Shown in pieces: positions 9,951-21,352 of a stretch of 64,000 nt of DNA; position 1 is the first letter of the stretch; every line of letters begins with the position of its first letter. A program made the position numbers and the translations under genes. A model generated the notes under the pieces. That model saw only the letters and a list, made by a program, of their open reading frames with translations, had not been told where the DNA came from and searched no databases. Origin of the DNA: Pseudocercospora fijiensis CIRAD86 (Eukaryota; Ascomycota; Dothideomycetes; Mycosphaerellales; Mycosphaerellaceae); NCBI RefSeq assembly GCF_000340215.1, contig NW_006921532.1, forward strand, positions 1,405,337-1,469,336. The letters are read 5' to 3'.

Positions 9951-11948
9951 ATGTCATTACCTGGCGGCATTCAATTCCACTTCAATGGCTACATTGGATC
10001 CGGAGACCCCAAAATCCTCCAATTCTCGGGCGAAGAACCAGACTTCCAGAAAATACCCGCAGAAGTAGACGTTTTGATTATAGGAGCAGGTCCAGCAGGC
10101 CACTTACTCGGCGCCCAGCTCGCACAATTTCCAGATATAACTACACGCATCATCGAAGCCAGACCGGGACGTCTGGAATGGGGGCAAGCGGATGGGTTGC
10201 AGTGTCGGACGATCGAGATCTTTGAGGCGTTTGGCTTCAGTGAGAGGGTTTTGAAAGAGGCGTATTGGGTGAATGAGACGACGTTTTGGTCGCCTGGTGA
10301 AGATGGATCGGGGTTGGTGAGGACGGGGAGGATAAGGGATACGGAGGAAGGGTTGAGTGAGTTTCCTCATGTGATTCTCAACCAAGCCCGGATGCAGGAT
10401 TTATGGCTTGATGCTATGAAGTGGTCGCCCACACGACTAGAGCCTTCGTATAGTAGGAGGCTGGTGGAGCTTAAGCGTCCTATAGGAGACGAGCTCGTAG
10501 AAGTCACACTGGAACGTACAGACGATGCGCAGAAAGGTCAGCGGGAAAGCGTACGGGCGAAGTATGTCGTCGGATGTGATGGAGCGCGGAGTCTCGTGCG
10601 CCAGTCTCTTGGTCTTGAGATGCGAGGAGACTGGGCGAATCAAGCTTGGGGCGTGATGGACGCGCTTCTCGTCACAGACTTCCCAGATGTCAGGCTCAAG
10701 ACGGTCATCCACAGCGCGAACGACGGCAGCATCCAAATCATCCCCCGGGAAGGAGGATACTTAGCGAGATTCTATATCGAACTCGACAAAGTCTCCCCAG
10801 ACTCTCGCGTAGAATATCGAAAGAACGTCACAGCAGAAATGCTGGTGGAGCGAGCAAAACGTATCTTCCATCCCTACACTTTCGACGTAAAGGAAATCGC
10901 ATACTGGTCCGTTTACGAAGTCGGCCAGCGCTTAACAGACCACTTCGACAACATCCCATCCGAACAAAAATCCTCCCGCTGTCCAAGAATCTTCATCGCC
11001 GGCGACGCGTGCCATACCCACTCCGCCAAAGCCGGCCAAGGCATGAACGTCTCCATGAACGACACCTTCAACCTCGGCTGGAAACTCATGCACGTCCTAC
11101 GAAACCTCTCACCCCCAGAACTCCTCCACACCTACTCGGAAGAACGGCAAACCATCGCGCAACAACTCATAACCTTCGACCGCGAAATCGCCCGCATCTT
11201 CGCCGCAAAACCCAAAAAAGGCGCCAAAAGCCACGAAGAAGGCGTCGTGGATCCCGAAGTTTTTCAGAAATATTTCACCAGACAAGGGAGATTCATGGCT
11301 GGTTTGGAGACGGAATATCCCGAAGGAAAACTCATCATCAGCGCGGAATCGAAACACAAATACCAAAGTCTGGCTACGGGATATAAAATCGGAACTCGAT
11401 TCCCTTCCGACCAAGTCTTGCGAGTCGCGGATGCGAAACCGGTTCATCTCGGTCATGTCATGGACGCGGATGGGAGGTGGAGAATCGTCATCTTTGGCGA
11501 TAACCAACATTCCTCGACATCGCCAGACTCCCCTCTGGCGAAATTCTGCGAATTCCTGGAATTTACGTTTATACCCGCATTCACGCCGGAAGGTCGAGAT
11601 GTGGATTCGGTGTTTGATGTACGTGCCGTGCTGCAGCAGTCGAGGCAGACGTTTGGGCTTGAGGAAGTTCCGGCTTTGTTGTTTCCGCGAAAGGGGAGGT
11701 TGGGAATTCGGGATTATGAGAAGGTGTTTACGGATGAGGAGAGTTATGGGTGGGGGTGTGGGGAAATTTTTGAGAGGAGAGGGGTTGATAGGGAAAGAGG
11801 GGGCGTTGTGGTTGTGAGGCCGGATCAGTATGTTAGTGCTGTGTTTCCGTTGTCTGAGGATGCGGAAGGGAGTTTGATGGGGTTTTTTGAAGGTTTCATG
11901 AGGAAGAGGGGGAGGGGGAGGGGGAGGGATGGGATTAATGGAGTATAG
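9951..11948 (+). CDS. FAD-dependent aromatic monooxygenase, phenol 2-monooxygenase type
   Basis: Flavoprotein hydroxylase of the phenol 2-monooxygenase family, which adds a hydroxyl to an aromatic ring using NADPH and O2. One exon of 665 residues, the usual length for the family. The FAD-binding Rossmann motif VLIIGAGPAG is near residue 40. The second FAD motif, IFIAGDACHTHSAKAGQGMN, is near residue 350, followed by NLGWKL. The C-terminal part after about residue 460 corresponds to the thioredoxin-like dimerisation domain. The ATG at 9951 is preferred because the reading frame upstream is a tandem repeat without ATG. The gene faces the amidase gene, with 30 bp between the stop codons. The exact substrate (phenol or a substituted aromatic) cannot be read from sequence. 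Confidence 0.88.
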   Translation: MSLPGGIQFHFNGYIGSGDPKILQFSGEEPDFQKIPAEVDVLIIGAGPAGHLLGAQLAQFPDITTRIIEARPGRLEWGQADGLQCRTIEIFEAFGFSERVLKEAYWVNETTFWSPGEDGSGLVRTGRIRDTEEGLSEFPHVILNQARMQDLWLDAMKWSPTRLEPSYSRRLVELKRPIGDELVEVTLERTDDAQKGQRESVRAKYVVGCDGARSLVRQSLGLEMRGDWANQAWGVMDALLVTDFPDVRLKTVIHSANDGSIQIIPREGGYLARFYIELDKVSPDSRVEYRKNVTAEMLVERAKRIFHPYTFDVKEIAYWSVYEVGQRLTDHFDNIPSEQKSSRCPRIFIAGDACHTHSAKAGQGMNVSMNDTFNLGWKLMHVLRNLSPPELLHTYSEERQTIAQQLITFDREIARIFAAKPKKGAKSHEEGVVDPEVFQKYFTRQGRFMAGLETEYPEGKLIISAESKHKYQSLATGYKIGTRFPSDQVLRVADAKPVHLGHVMDADGRWRIVIFGDNQHSSTSPDSPLAKFCEFLEFTFIPAFTPEGRDVDSVFDVRAVLQQSRQTFGLEEVPALLFPRKGRLGIRDYEKVFTDEESYGWGCGEIFERRGVDRERGGVVVVRPDQYVSAVFPLSEDAEGSLMGFFEGFMRKRGRGRGRDGINGV

Positions 11949-11978
11949 AGATGACGAGCAATTCGTTATGGTGATGGA

Positions 11979-13709
11979 CTATGCTCGACCATGCACAGCT
12001 TTGCCCATATACTTCGCCAGTGCAATCATCTTCTCCTCTTGTAGTCTTCGTCCCACGAGTTGAATACTAACATGTGCACCGTCATAGATCTCAGGATCAT
12101 CTGGAAGTTGTCAGTCAGCCTTCGATCTTCGGGCAGTGAAGAAAAACTTACAAGTCTCCTGCGTCTTCACATCCAGTTCATTCACGCCGCCCTGGAAATC
12201 CGTAGCTACGAGATCAACGTCCTTATCAACCTGCGTGATCGGCACCACAACACTCGTATAATCCAGCACGTTCACGAAAACCGAGTAACCCAGGTAAGTA
12301 TACAGCCCTGGCCTAGCAGACGGGAATGGAGCCAAAGGGCATATGATGGCGTCAACAGGTTCTCCAGTGACAGTGAGCTGAGCGGTGCTATTCCAGTATT
12401 CCATATAAGCTTTCTGGACATCTCGCTTCGCAATATTCGTCGCCATGATATGCATGGCATTGGCCTGAGGCTTGTTGTTGATGAGGACCTGTGGAGCCAT
12501 TTCTTCGCCACTGAGCTCGAAGTCCCGTCTGCAATCTGCTCCTCCGTCGAAATCCCAGCATTTGCTAGCAAGGTCGATGATGTCTGCGTGGGGGACTGTA
12601 GGTTGCCAGTCGATGACTTGGTGCCCGAGTTTTTGCATTGCTTGCACTGCGATTTCGATCGCTCGAGCGACGGGAGGGGTTGGTGCACACGATCCGTCGT
12701 GGCGCATCACGGCGAATGTGAGCTTCTTCGTCAAGCGCTGAATAGGGTCTGAGATCGCGAGATCTGCGCTTTCTCGCCATGGGATATCGTGGACTAGAGG
12801 ATCGTGAAGCCAAGGTTTCGTGCTCAGCAACGCTTGTGTGACGAGCTTGAGGCCATCCGGTGTGGTTGATAGAGGCCCAACAACCGACAGGATCGAATTC
12901 TGCCCATCAATACTGTTCGCCATGCCTTCGTAAGGAAGTCGGCCAGCGCTTGGTCGTAGGCCGTACAGTCCATTAAAAGCAGCCGGGATTCGAATGGAAC
13001 CTCCAATATCTGTCCCAAAGCCCACGACACTTCCTCTCGCTCCAATCAAGGCTCCTTCGCCACCGGAGCTTCCACCCGACGAAAGGAGTCGATTCTTCGG
13101 ATTCTGCGTATATCCAATAATATTGTTGATCGTCTCCGGACACATCAGCGTATGCGGAACACTAGTCTTGACGTACAAAACAGCACCAAGACTCCTCAAT
13201 TCCCTCACCATCTCACTTTCAAACTTCCTCTCCTTCCCCGTACCCTTCTTACCCTGAAAGGTATTCAACCACCCAATATACCCCATCGAAGTCTCCACGC
13301 CTTTAACGTGAAACTGATCTTTGAGAGAAACCGGCAATCCGTGAAGCATCCCAACCGGTTTCTTATGTTGTGCGAAATACGCGTCCAGCTGCTCGGCATC
13401 TGCGATGGCCGCATCGAAAAATATCTCGTGTAAACAATTCAGGACTTGGTGGGCGATGGCAGCTCGATGGCAAAAGGCTTTCGCAACGTCTACGGCGCTC
13501 CATACTCCAGTGCTTGTATTCTTGACGATTCCCACGGCGTCGGTCTCGGTGATTATGAGCTCTTGGGCATCCAAAAATTGTGCGATGAAGCCGCCAGTTA
13601 CGTCTTTCTGTTGCTCTGGAGTCGGAACGCTTGGAAGTCGCCATTCTGGAGGTATTAGATTCAGCACCGACTGCGCCTTTTCTTGGCCGATTTTCTGCCA
13701 GTCTGTCAT
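11979..13709 (-). CDS. amidase (amidase-signature family), 559 aa
   Basis: Amidase of the signature family, hydrolysing a carboxylic amide to acid and ammonia; fungal members include acetamidases. Exons are 13709-12152 and 12100-11979, separated by a 51-nt intron; the last exon encodes YDPEIYDGAHVSIQLVGRRL and the end. The catalytic Ser-cisSer-Lys set is visible: Lys in VSLKDQF, the serine pair in SSGGSSGGEG and FGTDIGGSIRIPA. The length of 559 fits the family. The start is the ATG before TDWQKIGQ; an in-frame ATG 38 codons upstream adds a Cys-rich stretch unlike the family and is less likely. It is convergent with the monooxygenase, and a Zn2Cys6 regulator on the same strand lies upstream, which suggests but does not prove a shared catabolic role. 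Confidence 0.9.
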
Positions 13710-14162
13710 TTTGGTTGGTGTGTTGAGTGAAGTGGTATGGAAAATGTGGTCAAGTGAAGTCGACCGTGAAACAGGCACCAACCCAGTACAAACACAGTTT
13801 ATGCATGTCGTGCAAGCGAACATCTTGATAGGCCTACGATATCACTACGCCGTGATCTTGTTGGCCCGCTCTCTTCGTGCCGCAGTGAGGAGCTCTCTGA
13901 GGGGTCGGCTTACAAGACTTTCGAGCTCGGTCTCAAGGACCTTGACCTTGACTCGCAATAATGCTCAAAGTCTGGTATTGCCGTCGGCGGAGGCATGATA
14001 AGAGCATGTTCCCAAAGAAGTAGAAACATGACGAGTTACACATCGTCTTTAAAGAATCGGAACAATGCCGACTTTTGGCCAACATGTCAGATATCATGGC
14101 ATGGCATTTCTGCCAGTTGCTATACACAATAATGCCAATGCCTGTATATCCTGATCCTCTCC
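13710..14162. other. intergenic, upstream of the amidase
   Basis: Promoter region of the amidase gene and 3' flank of the next regulator gene. No motif or gene was identified. Confidence 0.5.
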
Positions 14163-16824
14163 TCATATGCATTTCATATCTTCGTTAAAGCCGTCCGCCG
14201 GCCAGCTTGGATCTAAACCCCACAGCTGGAGCAGACTCTGCACACGATACTCGCTGGCCCATCCCATATCCCGCTCAAGTCCACGGAGCAGATCCACGAT
14301 AGCTTTCCGCCAAGTCTCGGCTTCGTGACTGACCTCGCCGTTCTCTCCACCATGCTGGTCATTCCCCAAGACCAAACCCGCAGTCCACATGGGCTGAACG
14401 GAGTGGATTCTTGTTCCCTCGTCTGACCTCCCATTCGAGATAGCAATGATTGCTTTCGCATGAGCCCTAGATTGTTGCAGGATAGATGCGTCACTAGCAT
14501 GTCGCGCGGCAAGCGAGGTTCCTGGTGTCCCCGGTGCTGATGACCCCAACACACCCGTCAGAGGCGTCGCTGTAGACAAATGTGGTTTATTGTGCAAGAG
14601 CTGAATCTTGGCAAAGTTGTACCATTGCATGGTACTTGCGCACATAGGCCGTGGTATCCAGTACTCGGTCTCGCACTCCAAAGCAGATCTCCGAATAGCG
14701 ACAGGACGGAAACCATCAGGCAAGCCTTCATGCCATACGTGAAGCTGCTGCTCTAGGCTCTCCCAGTGCTCGAGCAGCTCTCTTTGTCGAACATCCAAGC
14801 CTAAGGGCGATATATCCTCCTGGACCTCATTACCCGCCGCAATAAAGTTTACCAGCTTCATCACAAGCCACACTAATGCATTTCCTATCATGTCATCTCC
14901 CATTGCCTGCTCAGCGACATACCCCGAGCATTGCGGATGAGAAGGACATACGTAACCATCAAGGGTCAGTTGGAGACCAGCACTCCGCCACATTGAGAGA
15001 TCTCCCGTATCCAGTCTTGTTGAAGTATTGTTGATGAAAGCCGAGAGCATGTCCTGTCGAGCAAAGTTCCAGAACACAGCCTTTCGACCTGGGCTCAATG
15101 CCTTCACACGTGGGACAGAATATCCGGGACTCGCTCGGCTTGCGAGCTGCTGTGTAATCTGCTGTGCTATCGAGACAGGGGATGGAGGAAGTGTTAGAGG
15201 CACTGCTTGGTCTTTTGCAATGTCGAATAGGGTTTTGGCGCCATCAAGGTGCCTACTCCATTCCGGGCCAGATGCATCTAAGAATTCATACACACACAGA
15301 ATAGCGGTAGCGGCAACCAATTCATCCGAATCTGTGGTCGGCAGCGGCGCGCCTTGAACATTCATCAGAGTCGCTGCCGTGGCTGGCAGCGAAGACGTCC
15401 GCGGCCGAGACGCGCCAGCCAGCGACTGTCGCAAAAGTGATACTGCGATATCATAGTATTCTCTACCTTTCCTCATCCAGGATTCTGTATCCATTGGTGG
15501 GCCGGGCCAGAACTCCATCTACAACAAATAAGTATAGGAGTCGTGCAGAGGATTCTTGCAATGAGCGCTCACCTTGCTCTGCCGCGATTTGGCTACTTGG
15601 CCGTCCATAATCGGTCTCCTTCCATCCACACGAGCCAGGCTCTTCGCGCTCAAGCACGCGCACGAGTAGAGAAGCAGAGGGCAATCGACAGCCAGCACTG
15701 GCACTCTTGCCGCGAAGAAAGAGTTGGAATCATACAAGTCCATCCAGGCCAAGGCATGGTTTCGCGCATCTCGGAGCAAGTATGCTAGCTCTGGATCCTC
15801 AAGTGCTCCTCTTGGAAAAAGTCCTTTGGAACGTGAGCTCGCCAGTCCTCCAATTGAGGTCATAGATTGTGTACGTACGTGAGTGGGAGACTGGTGTTGA
15901 GAAGGCGGACCAGTCGGGGTATGTGAATGTAAGCGGGGGTCGATATTGCTAGCAGTCTCGGCAGGCGACAGATTCGAGGCAGGGTTGAGGATGAAGTCGA
16001 GGCCTTGACTGGGCGTGGTATGCTGCATTTGTGGGGATGCGCCAAGCTGAGAATGGGAATGCTGGGAGGCCGAACGATGATGGGTCAGGGCTGGCTGGGG
16101 CGCATATCCGTACTGGTCTTGCGTGGCGACGTGGCTCAAAGCCTCAAGGCCATGCGTGGCATAGGCAGGATATGCGGCCTGATCCAGAGCATACTCATGA
16201 TCTCTCTGCGCATGCCCGAAGCTTTGGTGTGCCAGCGCCGGTCCTGGTCCGAATTCGTCGGCATCTTCGTCTTCGTATGGGTTGCTGGTGTGCACAAAGG
16301 TGAGGTCCTTGGGCACTCCCACCCACGTTGTGCTTTTGGCGAACGTCTCTTTGTATCCATAGAAGCTCTTCAGGCTGTCCGTGTCCTCGCCATTCATCGA
16401 CGGGTTTTGCTGGTGTCGGAAGGTGATGCCCGAGCTGGGCACGCATTCTCGCTGCGCCTTGACGCATTGCCCGCAGACCTGTGGTATGTGAGCGGATGGA
16501 GTCGCGTCGTCGCAGCGCTGAGCTTACCGGCTTTTGCTCGTCGCACTTCAGCTGTGGCAGTCGATGTATCAATATCAGCACAGGTCATGTAACATTGGCG
16601 GTACGCAGGGCAGGGCAGGGCAGGGCAGGGCAGGCGGCGGCCGAGGGCGTCTCAAGCGATGGAGGGAGTGATGCTGCTGCTTACCTTCCTCTGGCGACAA
16701 GTCAGGCTGTAACAGAAGGCAGGTTTAGCGACTCTTCTACTTCATCTAGAAAGCGGCACGCGCTGCGTCGGTCGCTGCTTCCCACTCTGTTCACTTACCA
16801 GCCTGTGCGTGATCTTGGCGCCAT
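14163..16824 (-). CDS. Zn2Cys6 transcription factor, 777 aa, 5 exons
   Basis: Nuclear zinc-cluster regulator. Exons (5' to 3') are 16824-16799 (26 nt), 16706-16685 (22 nt), 16551-16528 (24 nt), 16478-15573 and 15518-14163. The first three and the start of the fourth join to give MAPRSRTGCLTCRQRKLKCD, then EQKPVCGQCVKAQREC, a canonical cluster with spacing C-x2-C-x6-C-x6-C-x2-C-x6-C. Each junction has GT and AG, and the joined frame is open throughout. Residues about 60-250 are low in complexity (Pro, Ser, His, Gln), and the C-terminal half looks like a fungal-specific transcription factor middle domain (RKAVFWNFARQDMLSAFI near residue 460). It could control the neighbouring amidase and monooxygenase; that is inference from position only. 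Confidence 0.87.
16606..16634. repeat. (CAGGG)n microsatellite in intron 2
   Basis: Five perfect copies of CAGGG and part of a sixth lie inside the 133-nt second intron of the zinc-cluster gene. Confidence 0.95.
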
Positions 16825-17270
16825 CGAGCTTGTGCGCGCGCGCCGTGTCAATAATAATTGCCGCCGTGTCTATGGTGATGAGTGATGATCGCTCGCCTGA
16901 TGCACTCGGCGGCAAGCCAAGGCCAGCACCGCTGCATCGACGGAGCGGGGTCTTGGCACTCCCCAACTCGAGTCCTACTTCTTCTATGCTGTCATTGTAG
17001 TACTACCTTTTCGATGTCCTATCCTTGCAGTTCGCATGCGTACAATGCGAATGTAGTGGCCAGGATCAGGCAAGACATCTCATTCTCCAAGCACGACTTG
17101 ATACCGTACCCTTAAACTTCAAACTCCCACGCACAAATCCCCGCATGACTCAGCGCTTTCTTCTCGGCCCTTTCTGCTGGCTCTTTCCAGAGTGGATCGA
17201 TTGCCTTCAAATTGCTAAGGGCTATATACAGACAAAGATTGTCTTCGCTCATCCAATAGGAAGCCTCCAC
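16825..17270. other. intergenic, regulator promoter and tRNA 5' flank
   Basis: 5' flank of the minus-strand regulator and of the tRNA gene. No further gene seen. Confidence 0.5.
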
Positions 17271-17358
17271 GGTCGATTAGCTCAGTTGGTTAGAGCGTGG
17301 TGCTAATACCTCTGGTATTGAAACGCCAAGGTCGCGGGTTCGACCCCCTCATTGACCA
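17271..17358 (+). tRNA. tRNA-Ile (anticodon AAU) with a 14-nt intron
   Basis: The acceptor arms GGTCGAT and ATTGACC pair (one G-U), followed by discriminator A. The D arm contains TAGCTCAGTTGG (A box) and the T arm GGGTTCGACCCC (B box). The anticodon loop reads CTAATA, interrupted after the base 3' of the anticodon by a 14-nt intron (17309-17322). Without it the tRNA is 74 nt and the anticodon stem GGTGC/GCGCC-type pairing is restored. CCA is not encoded, as usual in eukaryotes. Confidence 0.95.
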
Positions 17359-17362
17359 TTGC

Positions 17363-17367
17363 TTTTT
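17363..17367 (+). terminator. RNA polymerase III terminator
   Basis: TTTTT four bases after the tRNA end. Confidence 0.8.
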
Positions 17368-18010
17368 GCCTTCTTTTGCTCTACAGTTGTCACGGGCCTT
17401 GCACCCCGTTGACCAATATCCTGGCAGTAGTAAGGTTGCGTTCCTCTGCCTTCCAGCAAGATACACATATCTTTGGAATCGATGAAGATAGCCGATTCCA
17501 GGACACCTACGATACATCGCTTGAGTGGTGGGAAGAGGAGTGTCATAGAGAAAAGCCCCCTCGACTTGACACGGAGGAAGTGCTGTTTTGGTTTGGTCGA
17601 AACTGTTCTATCGCCCAGGCTGACGAGCAGTGTCGAGCGGCTCGACCCAAGTCTCGTATCTCGCAAAAGCTATAACTAATGACAACTGCTAATAGCGACG
17701 CGCTCAAGCCCATCGGTCTCGCGTTCGAGGCATTATCAGCAAAAGCAGATTCATGTTATGCCAGAATATCATATCCAGAGATGCATCGAAGCAAGATGTA
17801 GTAAAAATGCCGGAGCGGGGACTGAGTCCTTGAGGAGAAAACAATGCTGCTGATATCTCATGCAGATGCAGAAGCAGAAGTCGATTGATGCCGAATTGGA
17901 AAACTCTGCTAATTCTCCTCCCGTGGTGCAGATCCCTGAAGAACGAAAGGGCAATTCCATCAGATGTAAGAATACATGCCCGCCATCCGTGATCCCCCAG
18001 TTCCGGATGC
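17368..18010. other. intergenic, no gene recognised
   Basis: Between the tRNA and the 3' end of the metalloprotease-like gene. Short open frames exist on both strands, but none has a recognisable domain. Confidence 0.4.
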
Positions 18011-19758
18011 TCAGCGGGAATGTGCTGTAGTAGTCGTATTGCCAGCCTCGAAACGGCGCGCAAGAGTAGTCCAGAAGTCCCGCATTGAGATTCTTGCGGC
18101 TCCAGGGATAGCCGTGCGTTTCGCGTGCGGTGGAAGTGCTATTGGGCCCTCGAAGTCACCCTCCAAATCTCTCGCGACGCCTGTAGACCAATCCTGGCGT
18201 CCAATTGCCATCAGATGTGCCGTACGAGCGAACCAGGCATAGACTTCAGGCGTACGCCAAGATACCATGTGGTTGATGTCCATGGTCTCGGGTTCCGCCA
18301 CTTCATACATGGCGAGAGACCATGCGTGTAGAGGTCCGAAGGCATCGAAGGGGTACCGAGCTTGTGTGAAAGCCGACTTCTTGTACGGCCAGCTGTGTCT
18401 CGTTAGCGAAAATTTTCTTGCATCGATCGATCTCGATGTTGGATTGCTTACTCTGCGGAAACCGTCCCTGAAGGCACATTCGGATTCTTCATTGGAAGCC
18501 ACGGAATCTGATCCCAAGAATCGTCCGGAAACACGACGTGGATCATCTCATGTAGGAAGGTGATCGCAGCAATTCCCACCGTCTCAAGTTTCGTACCCAG
18601 AGGGTACTGCTCGAGATTGTCGTAGGGACTGTCCTCATAGAAGCCTTCAAAATTTCTCAACGTCAGTGTGGATCTTCGATTTCATTCTGCTGTTCGCGGC
18701 CTTACCAGAGGGGCAGAGGATGAGATGGCCGCCTTTGAACCAACTTTCCGTGCCTCCACTTTGAGCGGCTGGAAGATCGTAAGGAAGAAGCCCTACTGCA
18801 TGGACCCTATTGGTGCAAGTAGTGTACTTATTGGTTGAGGGATTCAGGGCCCAATCGAACTCATCGTTCTTCATCACGTAGTAACCTCGCTGTGAACGTG
18901 GTCAGTATCGTTTTCAAGGCTTTCAAGCATTGTCAGTCAAAATGCGGTGTTTGGTCTTACATCGGCCATGGTCTCGATATCGTACCAGAAGTACCAGTGT
19001 GCGTCTGCGCAACAAGTCAGATTGAAGTCGAGTCATTGAGTCTGAAAGACCGAGTACTGACCAAAGTCTCGACCATGAGCTCTTTCCCACTCAGCCAGTT
19101 TCCATGGGGTGCCTGTACTCGGATTGTCGACCGTACGCCCCCAGTTGTCTTTGTACCAGTCATCTGCTTCTTGTTTCTCGAAATACTCGCCACCGCAAAA
19201 GATCTTGTACTTGTCTGGGCCATCAGCTCTGTCCGTCTCCATGTAATCCTGCACCACTTCCAATCGACCTGGCGCAACTAGTCAGCAAGAATGGCCAGCC
19301 TTCGATTCCAAAAGCCGAGACGTACCCTTAACCAATTCGTATTTGTGTAGATAAACACCCTGCGGCGTACCAACGAGTTGAGAACCAGAGCGGCGGCCAG
19401 ACTTGATGCCCCAAAAGCTGTAGACGAGTTGCGCAATGTCGTGGTCAGTGTTATATTGTTCGAGCATTGCCCGAGCAAACCAGACCATATACCACGTTTG
19501 ATACCAGATGTTGTTGAGGATGTTATCATCCCTGTCTTCAAACTCCTTGGAACGGTCAAAAATCGGCTTTCCAACGAAGTCGGATTCCTTGTTGGGTGGC
19601 GCCCAATGGTTCCGAAGACAGGAGCTGGTGTGCACACTTGGGTCTCGCAAGTCGACCTGGAAGATATTCGAAAGTGGCTTTGGATTAATTGGTGGGTTCG
19701 CAATCGTGGCATGGATGAGCATTGCCACTGGCAACAATACCATAGCGAGACGGACCAT
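18011..19758 (-). CDS. secreted HExxH zinc-metalloprotease-like protein, 483 aa
   Basis: Predicted secreted zinc peptidase-like protein. Six exons: 19758-19326, 19277-19062, 19004-18961, 18889-18706, 18644-18452 and 18392-18011; the joined frame is 484 codons including the stop. The N-terminus MVRLAMVLLPVAMLIHATIA is a clear signal peptide. In exon 5, AITFLHEMIHVV supplies the zinc-binding HExxH (about His324, Glu325, His328). The third zinc ligand is not certain. The sequence has scattered cysteines (for example FCGGEYF and HLILCPSG) that may form disulfides, as in fungal secreted peptidases. I do not recognise a named peptidase family; it resembles uncharacterised secreted proteins with a putative peptidase domain. 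Possible substrates are unknown. Confidence 0.78.
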
Positions 19759-21352
19759 GTTGGGCTTCGCCTTGATAAGGCTGTGTCCGATATGCAGCTT
19801 GTGGTGACAAAAGCGTGATGTAGTGGTTGTGTCTTGATTGCAAGAAGTGTGATCACGAATAAGAAGCTCGTTGCAATGAATTGCACGTGTATGGTCGGTG
19901 AAAGGGCGCAGTGAGCCTGTTGCATATGATTTGTGGGCCTCACTCTGCTGCAGGCTGTCACAAGATGCATTAATGCATGTGCCTCACCTTCACGAGATGG
20001 CTGCGACGGCCTTATACTGCTATTCCGGCTTCAGTACAACCCCAATGACCTGTAAAATTAGCAATCCTGCACACCATGGCCCATCATTCGCCTACCATGC
20101 ATCTTGTCCACATCTGCATCCTCGATATAAAGATATAATAAACCAAGCCATCATGCAACTCATCAACTCACAGTATCCTTCTTTGGAACGAAGGTAAGAG
20201 AGCAACGAGATTTCTGTGCTCAGACCGCATTCGAGCACTCAATCGAAGAAGGAGAGGAGCCGGCCATGAAGTTTTACCGCCAGCTTCAATCTGTTAGGTG
20301 GAACTCTTCCAAGCATCCTTCAAGACAGCTTAATGGCGAAAATAAGATCAAATAAATGTGTGATTGGATATTCATGGCCTTCCAACCCGCCCAAGACGAG
20401 ATACTTGACGGAGCGGGAGATCGATGCTGATACCTGGAATGACTGAGTAAGTGAAAGAATGAGCGTCACCAGTGGACAACAGTCTGACCACGGTAGAAAA
20501 CCAGAATACAACACCTTGCATGGCAGACCGCCCGAGTGCATGTTCTTGGCGGAATGGTAAGTCAACTTCCCTATCTGGATATTTCCTCAGGCCGCTGACG
20601 CTGAATCAAGGGAAGTGGCGGAGCGGTTCGGCAGAAATCCAGCAGAATCGCATGCTTGATGATGAGCGTCGGCGGCGTCCTGGATGCAAGCGATTTGGGA
20701 GCTTTGCCTGCTGTTGCAGTGCAGTGGGAGTGGGCGTCGACAAGACTTGCGGAAGGCTTCGAGGTTATCCAAAAGCCAAGAGCGCCATCCTGTCCTGTCC
20801 TGCTAGCGTCGCCCTCTTGAAGACATCCATGAGCGCGTGGCCATTCTACACCAATCGGCGACAGCCTGAAGGAAGCCTCGGTTTCTTAGATCTGAGGCGT
20901 TTTTTCTCCTCACGTTCTGTCGATCTCGAACACGCATCCTTCTGCAGAGCTGTTGCGTCAATGTTTTGTCGCGTGCTCGATTGGTCTATCTGCGCGAATG
21001 AATCATCTTCCAGAGAAATCCTCAAGCGATCTTGCATACGGCTCGGCGTTGCCCAAATTGAGAAATGCATCAGTGAGATGTTGCAAGAAGCCGCGTGGTG
21101 TTGTTGCTTGTCGTCGCAAGCAAGTATGCTCTATCAGACTCTAGATTGGTCATCTGTCGTTGTGCTATGTACACATCTCTCATTAACACATTAGTCTGCT
21201 GCAAAAGGCGGCAGGAAATCTTTGCAGGAGCTCGGGCAGCGCGCAGCTCTCCTATTCAAGAAATAGGCTTGAGCCCTCACTGCGCTGCCTTCGCCGAAGG
21301 GTATCATCATGGTGGTTCGCAACTCGTTCATCGTGAATGGGTAGAAAGCATC
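19759..21352. other. long intergenic region, no confident gene
   Basis: About 1.6 kb without a supported gene. A 240-codon open frame on the plus strand (20472-21194) starts at a GTG, is rich in Cys, Ser and Arg, and shows no domain; I regard it as chance. The region contains the promoter of the metalloprotease-like gene and the 3' flank of the wall-protein gene. Confidence 0.45.

Noticed and set aside
10646..11386. 246-codon frame inside the monooxygenase gene
   Set aside because: Same-strand shadow in another frame, with Arg/His/Pro bias.
20472..21194. 240-codon plus-strand open frame
   Set aside because: Starts at GTG, has unusual Cys/Ser/Arg content and no domain, and no splice structure extends it; probably chance.
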